Below, piece after piece: positions 7,403 to 11,892 of a DNA stretch of 11,892 bases; position 1 is the first letter of the stretch, and every line of letters begins with the position of its first letter. Made by a program: the position numbers and the translations under genes. Below the pieces are notes generated by a model that ran no database searches, was not told the DNA's origin, and was given only the letters and a program-made list of their open reading frames with translations. Origin of the DNA: an uncultured Ileibacterium sp. (GTDB taxonomy: Bacteria; Bacillota; Clostridia; Peptostreptococcales; Anaerovoracaceae); NCBI GenBank assembly GCA_902488835.1, contig CABTXQ010000037.1, forward strand, positions 1 through 11,892, in the 5' to 3' direction.

Positions 7403-7735
7403 TTATATACAGTTTTTTATATGAGAAAGTTCAACGGTTATTACATCGAATTGGAACTCGTCTTCTGATAAATTATTTTTCATAATGTAATATTTCGCTG
7501 TATCTTTAATGTGTCTTTTTTTATTTTTCGTCAAAGATTCCTCAGGATATCCGTAACAATCATCTGCCCTTGTCTTAACTTCAATAAAGCTTATAACTCC
7601 TTTTAATCGTGCAACAATGTCAATTTCTCCATATTTACATCTAAAATTTCTCCACATGATCTCATAACCCTTACTTTTAAGATACTCATAAGCCAGGTCT
7701 TCTCCCGCCTTGCCAATCTCTCCTCTAAAATTCAT
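7403..7735 (-). CDS. yraN: YraN family nuclease-like protein (UPF0102)
   Basis: This 110-residue protein matches the UPF0102 family in length and motif order: GKAGEDLAYEYLKSKGYEI (8-26), NFRCKYGEIDIVA (30-42), FIEVKTR (50-56) and a basic segment TKNKKRHI (69-76). The pattern GEID (36-39) plus EVK (52-54) resembles the metal-binding core of Holliday-junction-resolvase and restriction-endonuclease-like folds, so a nuclease role is suspected but not established for the family. It is the first gene after the terminator and probable promoter upstream. AGAGG lies about seven bases before the ATG. It stands immediately before comM, an association frequent in Firmicutes, which supports a DNA-processing context. 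Confidence 0.92.
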   Translation of the reverse strand: MNFRGEIGKAGEDLAYEYLKSKGYEIMWRNFRCKYGEIDIVARLKGVISFIEVKTRADDCYGYPEESLTKNKKRHIKDTAKYYIMKNNLSEDEFQFDVITVELSHIKNCI

Positions 7736-7762
7736 ACCCTTACCTCTCTTTATCTAATATGT

Positions 7763-7791
7763 AATATAATATTCTAAATTTACATAAACAA
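7763..7791 (-). promoter_or_regulatory. Probable promoter of the yraN-comM-dprA run
   Basis: On the minus strand TTGTTT (7791-7786, three of six consensus bases) is followed by a 17-base spacer and TATATT (7768-7763, five of six). The expected start near 7756 gives a leader of about 20 bases with the yraN ribosome binding site in it. The region is very AT-rich, so chance matches are easy. The position between a terminator and the first gene of the run adds some support. Confidence 0.45.
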
Positions 7792-7861
7792 TATATTATG
7801 AATTAATATGACGATATTTGCGTTGAAAAGTTCCTAATTTGAATTTATATATATGACGCAT

Positions 7862-7894
7862 AAAAAAAGCATTCATTTAATGATATGAATGCTT
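7862..7894 (-). terminator. Intrinsic terminator after the HAD phosphatase gene
   Basis: On the minus strand the arms AAGCATTCAT (7894-7885) and ATGAATGCTT (7876-7867) form a perfect 10-bp stem around an 8-base loop. The stem runs into seven consecutive T bases (7868-7862). It lies 31 bases after the HAD stop codon and ends the eno/ispH-S1/maf/HAD block. The stem is AT-rich, so strength is uncertain. In the plus direction no T-tract follows, so it is one-directional. Confidence 0.85.
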
Positions 7895-7925
7895 AAATAA
7901 TATAGTTAAAAATGTTTGAATTTGT

Positions 7926-8762
7926 TTATTGCTCCGGTTTTTTATCCAAGATAAACTTATAAATCGCCTTTCCTACACCATCATTATTATTATCATCAGT
8001 AACATAATCAGCTACTTCCTTAACTTCATCCCATGCATTTCCCATAGCAACTCCTATTCCGGCAAACTCTATCATAGGACGGTCGTTAAGAGCATCACCG
8101 ATACACATAAGCTCCTTTGATGTAACTCCAAATTTATCTAGAAGAAAGTTCAAAGCGGTTTTCTTGCTCGTATTCTCTCCTCCCACTTCAATATTATTAG
8201 GAAAAGACTGTGTTATAAAAGCATGGCTTACCTCATTTACCTTTGGTCTTATTTCCTCAAGCCTATTGAGATCTGAGAAGAATATATTAATATTTTCAAT
8301 CTCATTTATTCTATCTTTAGCAAATTTTATTATGTCTATTATAGGTTTTCTTGATTTGATTACATATTCCCGGTTTCTGTACATACTTCCGTTCTTCTCT
8401 ATATCCCGGTAAAGTTTTTCATCAATGTATGCCTGATTTTCAACAAAAACCTCAAGCATGAGAGCTTCTTCAACGGCCAGATTAAGTATGAATTCTACGG
8501 CTTTTGGATTAAGAAAATTCTGATAAATTGTTTCATCCTTGATGATATCCGTAATCCTTGCACCATTTGAGGATGCTATATATCTAATATTACCGAGTTC
8601 ATAAATTGACTTTGGAATCGCATTTAACGATCTTCCTGTACATACGCACACTTCAATTCCTCTATTGACAGATGAATTTATCGCTTTCTTAGTCAATTCT
8701 CCTATACTACCATCTTTTTTCACCGTCGTTCCATCGAGGTCCAAAGCAATAATTTTAATCAT
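7926..8762 (-). CDS. Cof-type HAD-IIB family hydrolase
   Basis: This is a predicted Mg2+-dependent phosphatase of the haloacid dehalogenase superfamily. The Cof subfamily acts on sugar phosphates, flavin or pyridoxal phosphates, and the substrate here cannot be told. The 278 residues show motif I ALDLDGTTV (6-14, nucleophile Asp8, acid/base Asp10), motif II CTGRS (41-45), a C2-type cap (about 85-190), motif III Lys201 in GENTSKKTAL, and motif IV GDALNDRPMIEFAGIGVAMG (222-241). The length is typical. The ATG follows GGAGG by five bases. It lies 22 bases after maf and is the last gene before the terminator, so maf and this gene are probably cotranscribed. Both may act on phosphorylated metabolites, but no functional link is evident. 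Confidence 0.93.
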   Translation of the reverse strand: MIKIIALDLDGTTVKKDGSIGELTKKAINSSVNRGIEVCVCTGRSLNAIPKSIYELGNIRYIASSNGARITDIIKDETIYQNFLNPKAVEFILNLAVEEALMLEVFVENQAYIDEKLYRDIEKNGSMYRNREYVIKSRKPIIDIIKFAKDRINEIENINIFFSDLNRLEEIRPKVNEVSHAFITQSFPNNIEVGGENTSKKTALNFLLDKFGVTSKELMCIGDALNDRPMIEFAGIGVAMGNAWDEVKEVADYVTDDNNNDGVGKAIYKFILDKKPEQ

Positions 8763-8784
8763 TTCTTCCTCCGAAATTACGTTT

Positions 8785-9405
8785 CTATCTTAAAAATTTT
8801 GATAATCTATGTTCATCTATTTCTTTTAAAATGCGATTATAAGGTAATCCTACTACATTATTATAATCTCCGTCTATTTTCTCAATATATTTACTGAATA
8901 TTCCCTGTATCCCATAAGCCCCTGCCTTATCATAAGGCTCATCTGTTCTTATGTATTCCTCAATTTCATCTTCACTCATATGCCTGCAATAAACTTTCGT
9001 TTTTTCAAAAAAATTGAGTTCCTTTTGTTCTGAAGAATCAAATGCTATAATTGCACATCCCGTAATCACTTCATGCGACCTGCCTTCAATGGATTTAATC
9101 ATAAATCTTGCTTCTTCTATGGATGTCGGTTTCCCAAATATTCCAAATTTTTTGATATCAACGCATTCTTTTGAAACTACAACAGTATCTGCTGCAATTA
9201 TTAGGGCTTGTCTTAGCATTAAAATTTTTTTACAAGCTACAGCCTTTCTCATTGACAGAATTTGCACAACTTCTTCAGGATTTTTTGCTTCGTTAGGAAT
9301 GCTTTCATCTGCATAAGTCGGCAAGATTATGGGATTAATCCCGTTATTATTAAGTATATCCAGTCGCCTTTGTGATGACGATGCCAACACTATATTTGTT
9401 CTCAA
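8785..9405 (-). CDS. maf: Maf family nucleotide pyrophosphatase (dTTP/UTP type)
   Basis: Maf proteins hydrolyse noncanonical or excess nucleoside triphosphates to monophosphates. Overexpression blocks septation in Bacillus, hence the older septum-inhibitor name. The 206 residues carry the N-terminal motif LASSSQRRLDIL (7-18; the usual SPRR proline is Gln12), AADTVV (71-76, Asp73), GKPTSIEEA (91-99), GRSHEVITGCAI (108-119), YDKAGAYGIQG (158-168) and GDYNNVVGLP (179-188). The DKAGAYGIQG form is that of the YhdE-like dTTP/UTP subgroup rather than the YceF-like m7GTP subgroup. The start codon is TTG, preceded at a short distance by AAGGTG (9415-9410); no ATG or GTG fits as well. A hairpin lies between it and the ispH-S1 fusion, and no separate promoter is visible in the remaining bases. 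Confidence 0.93.
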   Translation of the reverse strand: MRTNIVLASSSQRRLDILNNNGINPIILPTYADESIPNEAKNPEEVVQILSMRKAVACKKILMLRQALIIAADTVVVSKECVDIKKFGIFGKPTSIEEARFMIKSIEGRSHEVITGCAIIAFDSSEQKELNFFEKTKVYCRHMSEDEIEEYIRTDEPYDKAGAYGIQGIFSKYIEKIDGDYNNVVGLPYNRILKEIDEHRLSKFLR

Positions 9406-9421
9406 TTCACACCTTTTTGTT

Positions 9422-9456
9422 AAATAAAATAGAACGACCTTAAAATGGCCGTCCTA
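9422..9456 (-). terminator. Terminator-like hairpin between the ispH-S1 fusion and maf
   Basis: On the minus strand TAGGACGGCC (9456-9447) can pair with GGTCGTTCTA (9439-9430) around a 7-base loop. Two of the ten pairs are G-U. The stem is followed by TTTTATTT, which is T-rich but not a pure run. The plus-strand RNA would have A-C mismatches at the wobble positions, so the structure belongs to the minus strand. It begins 14 bases after the fusion stop. It may be a partial terminator or an mRNA 3'-end stabiliser. Confidence 0.7.
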
Positions 9457-9470
9457 AAAATATGCTTCTA

Positions 9471-11516
9471 TTATTCTGCAGCTATCTCGACTTTTTCAGG
9501 TTCTTTAGCTTCTTCCTCTTTATTAGGCTCATCAGCCTTTTCTTCTGCTTCAACTGCTGTTTCTTCAGCACTTTTATCCATTGCTTCTTTGATGCTAAGG
9601 CTTATTCTCTTTCTTTCTGAATCAATATCCATTATCTTTGCTTTTATCGTCTTGCCTATTGCAAGTTCATCAGCAACATTCTCAACTCTTTTATTTGCAA
9701 TTTCGCTGATATGTACAAGTCCGTCAAGCCCTGCCTCAAGCTCTACAAATGCTCCGTAATCCTTGATTTGAACTACCTTTCCCTCAACGATATCTCCAAC
9801 ATTGTATTTAGTTCCAACGAGCGACCAAGGTTCCGGTGTGGTCTGCTTAAGTCCCAAACTGATCTTGCCTTTCTGTTCGTTGAGATCAAGTATTTTAACA
9901 TTGATTATATCTCCAAGGCTTAATACTTCTTGTGGGTGTTTTAGTTTGCCCCATGAAATTTCGCTAATGTGAAGAAGTCCATCAACTCCACCGATATCTA
10001 CAAAGGCGCCATAGTCAGTAAATCTCATTACCTTACCTTCAACAATATCCCCAATGTTCAGATTTGCCCAAATCTCGGCTACCTGCTTACGCTTTTCATC
10101 CATAAGCACTTGTTTTCTTGAAAAAACAGCTCTATTTCTTCTGTTATCAATTTTGATGACTTTGACATCAACATTTTTGCCGATGAACTCATCTGCCTTC
10201 TCTACATACCTGTCAGATAGAAGTGACATTGGAATGAATCCGGATACTTCCTTGTATTCTGCAATAACTCCTTTGTTTACCGCTCTGGCAAGCTTTACAT
10301 TGATAGTTGTTTTGTTCTCGAGTGCGTCATTAAGCTCTTTCCAATTCTCATTCATCTCGAGTTTTTTCTTTGACAGAAGTATTCCTCCGTCTCCGTCATC
10401 GGACTTCATAACTTTAGCTTCAATCTCTTCCCCCTCATGGAAAAGGTCCTTAAGCTCCTGTCCTTCTTCAAGTGCTACCTCACTCTTAGGAAGAATACCA
10501 TCTTTCTTGACTCCCATATTGACAATTATGACATCATCACGCACCTCATGAATTGTTCCCGTGATAATATCCCCTGTTCTTGGAAGTCTTAGGGACTTAT
10601 CTATTTCTTCCATAAAGTCCGCCATTGACATTCCTTCATCCTGTTCTTCGATCTTGTTGATTTCTTCGTTCATCCTGGAAATAACCTCCTTAATAGTTAC
10701 TTCGGGTGTGGATGCACCCGCAGTTACGCCTATATTATTATACTTTTTAAAGTCTTGCAAGGTTAAATCCGAAATACCTTGTATGAAATACGAATTTTTG
10801 CAGTTTTTTTCTGCAATTTCATATAATTTTCGTGAATTTGAACTGTTTAAATCGCCAATTACTATCATCGCATCAACTTTTTTCGCTAATTCAATACAGC
10901 TCTCCTGACGGAACCTTGTTGCATTGCATATTGTATTCTTAACTTCGAATTCAATTTTATTTTCTTTGAATATATTTACAATCTCGCTAAGTAGTTCTCT
11001 TCTAATTGTGGTTTGACATACTATTAATGGATGTGAAATATCTAGTGTTTTAAATTTTTTTATCAGTTCATAAGCATCGCTTTTTTTCTCAATTATATGT
11101 GCTCTATAATTGCACCATCCATTTGTCGCCTTGACTTCAGGGTGGTCCCTGTTTCCAATAATTATTATAGTCCTTCCAACTTTATATGCTTCATATACAA
11201 TTTCATGAATTTTTGATACGAAAACACAGGTTGCATCTATTAGTTCAACTCCAATCTCTGATGCCTGATCATAGAATTCTTTAGACTCTCCATGCGATCT
11301 CACAATTAATATATCGCCTTTTTTTGCCTGATTAATATCATCAATGATCAGAACGCCTCTTTCTTTCAGAGAATCCGTCACATCTTTATTATGTATCAAC
11401 TGACCGCAGGTAAAAATTTGCCTGCGGTCATTGTTTCTAATCGCCTCTTCTGTTTTATCTATTGCATTTTGCACTCCAAAGCAGAATCCCGAATGTTTGG
11501 CTCTTATTATATTCAC
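9471..11516 (-). CDS. ispH: Bifunctional IspH (HMB-PP reductase) / ribosomal protein S1 fusion
   Basis: Residues 1-280 form IspH, the 4Fe-4S enzyme that reduces HMB-PP to IPP and DMAPP in the last step of the MEP isoprenoid pathway. The three cluster cysteines are Cys12 (SGFCFGV), Cys97 (DATCVF) and Cys197. Active-site residues are visible in QLIHN (39-43), RSHGE (73-77), GNRDHPEV (121-128) and LNSSNSRKL (223-231). After a short linker, residues 315-643 hold four S1 RNA-binding domains, about 315-383, 401-468, 488-557 and 573-643. The last two are the most canonical (DYGAFVDIGGVDGLLHISEI at 501-520). An acidic, alanine-rich tail ends the 681 residues. This fusion is known in Clostridia. The start is GTG, sharing its first G with the eno TAG stop; AAGGAG lies 11 bases upstream, and the MNIIRAKHSGFCFGV start fits IspH. 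An internal ATG at 10625 could yield S1 alone. Confidence 0.97.
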   Translation of the reverse strand: MNIIRAKHSGFCFGVQNAIDKTEEAIRNNDRRQIFTCGQLIHNKDVTDSLKERGVLIIDDINQAKKGDILIVRSHGESKEFYDQASEIGVELIDATCVFVSKIHEIVYEAYKVGRTIIIIGNRDHPEVKATNGWCNYRAHIIEKKSDAYELIKKFKTLDISHPLIVCQTTIRRELLSEIVNIFKENKIEFEVKNTICNATRFRQESCIELAKKVDAMIVIGDLNSSNSRKLYEIAEKNCKNSYFIQGISDLTLQDFKKYNNIGVTAGASTPEVTIKEVISRMNEEINKIEEQDEGMSMADFMEEIDKSLRLPRTGDIITGTIHEVRDDVIIVNMGVKKDGILPKSEVALEEGQELKDLFHEGEEIEAKVMKSDDGDGGILLSKKKLEMNENWKELNDALENKTTINVKLARAVNKGVIAEYKEVSGFIPMSLLSDRYVEKADEFIGKNVDVKVIKIDNRRNRAVFSRKQVLMDEKRKQVAEIWANLNIGDIVEGKVMRFTDYGAFVDIGGVDGLLHISEISWGKLKHPQEVLSLGDIINVKILDLNEQKGKISLGLKQTTPEPWSLVGTKYNVGDIVEGKVVQIKDYGAFVELEAGLDGLVHISEIANKRVENVADELAIGKTIKAKIMDIDSERKRISLSIKEAMDKSAEETAVEAEEKADEPNKEEEAKEPEKVEIAAE
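10632..10636 (-). promoter_or_regulatory. Shine-Dalgarno-like site before an internal ATG in the ispH-S1 fusion
   Basis: On the minus strand AAGGA lies six bases before an in-frame ATG (10625-10623, Met298), and a second ATG (Met296) sits between them. The site is in the linker between the IspH part and the first S1 domain, so initiation here would give a 384-residue, four-domain S1 protein. Seen from sequence only; use is inferred. Confidence 0.35.
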
Positions 11517-11892
11517 TATTTGAATATCTCCTTGCCAGGATACTTAGCACTTTTATCCAGTTTTTCCTCAATTCTGAGAAGCTGGTTATATTTAGCTACT
11601 CTGTCTGTCCTCGCAGGAGCTCCAGTTTTAATTTGATGCGCATTTAGTCCAACTACCAAGTCTGCTATTGTCGTGTCTTCAGTCTCCCCTGATCTATGTG
11701 AAACGATTGTGTTATATCCATTTTTCTTTGCGAGTTCAATTGTTTCCATAGTTTCAGTTATAGTACCTATCTGGTTCAGCTTGATTAAAATAGCATTGGC
11801 ACATCCGAGCTCGATTCCTTTTGCAAATCTCTTTGGATTTGTTACGAAAAGGTCATCCCCAACAATTTGGATTCTTTTGCCAAGTCTTTCGG
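11516..11892 (-). CDS. eno: Enolase, C-terminal part (5' end outside the window)
   Basis: Enolase converts 2-phosphoglycerate to phosphoenolpyruvate in glycolysis and is also often part of the RNA degradosome. The visible 124 C-terminal residues read as enolase without interruption up to the window edge, where the first complete codon starts at 11890. Hallmarks are QIVGDDLFVTNPKR, the catalytic-lysine segment ILIKLNQIGT, the phosphate-binding SHRSGETEDTTIADL, QIKTG, and RVAKYNQLLRIEE near the end. The protein closes with GKEIFK and a TAG stop whose G is the first base of the next gene's GTG start, so the following ispH-S1 fusion is probably translationally coupled to it. The missing upstream part should hold about 300 residues and the promoter. 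Confidence 0.96.
   Translation of the reverse strand, partial: ERLGKRIQIVGDDLFVTNPKRFAKGIELGCANAILIKLNQIGTITETMETIELAKKNGYNTIVSHRSGETEDTTIADLVVGLNAHQIKTGAPARTDRVAKYNQLLRIEEKLDKSAKYPGKEIFK

Noticed and set aside
4969..7735. yraN-comM-dprA as a competence island gained by transfer
   Set aside because: Base composition and codon choice look like the neighbours, no integrase or repeats flank the genes, and these families are core genes in most Firmicutes whether or not they are competent.
7797..7925. Short open frames of 9-11 codons in the gap before the HAD stop, considered as leader peptides
   Set aside because: They are on the plus strand against the direction of all genes here, have no convincing ribosome binding site, and overlap the terminator.
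9471..11516. The ispH-S1 join as an assembly error or missed stop
   Set aside because: The same fusion is known across Clostridia, the frame is continuous through the linker, and both halves are intact.
1..11892. A new defence, mobile or CRISPR-like system
   Set aside because: I see no repeat-spacer pattern, transposase, recombinase, toxin-antitoxin pair or unassigned gene; every gene belongs to a recognised housekeeping family.

Overview
The window looks like a chromosomal core region of an AT-rich, low-GC Gram-positive bacterium, most likely a member of Clostridia. The main taxonomic clues are one open reading frame that joins IspH to a four-domain ribosomal protein S1, a fusion known from Clostridia; an HslV with the extended N-terminus seen in Firmicutes; strong GGAGG-type ribosome binding sites; and the Firmicute-style yraN/comM/dprA/topA/hslVU neighbourhood. 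All genes lie on the minus strand, so transcription runs from high to low coordinates. I see no mobile element, CRISPR array or sign of recent transfer.

Upstream block (11892 down to about 7862): the 3' part of enolase (eno) runs off the window and its stop codon overlaps the GTG start of the ispH-S1 fusion by one base. A hairpin with a T-rich tail follows the fusion. Next come maf (nucleotide pyrophosphatase, TTG start) and a Cof-type HAD phosphatase, and the block ends at a clear intrinsic terminator (7862-7894). The block combines glycolysis, isoprenoid synthesis, translation and nucleotide-pool housekeeping.

Downstream block (about 7791 down to 135): a probable promoter precedes yraN, comM and dprA, which are tightly packed and belong to families linked to DNA processing and natural transformation. 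A second, better promoter in the 84-base dprA-topA gap precedes topA, hslV, hslU and yigZ, separated by 2 to about 21 bases. This resembles the Bacillus dprA-topA-trmFO-codV-clpQ-clpY-codY cluster, but trmFO, the XerC-type recombinase gene and codY are absent from it, and a yigZ-type gene follows hslU where codY would be.

Left edge: a near-consensus promoter with an extended -10 element starts just after yigZ and reads into a tRNA-Val(UAC) gene whose 3' acceptor strand lies outside the window. Its short leader is almost entirely one small hairpin.

Most of the region is ordinary housekeeping. The points most worth a second look are a possible internal translation start that would release a standalone S1 from the IspH-S1 fusion, the HslV N-terminal extension, the short DprA, the wobble-paired hairpin between the fusion and maf, and the promoter-leader arrangement of the tRNA. 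No stretch above 300 bases lacks a gene; the longest gap (7736-7925) holds a terminator and a promoter.
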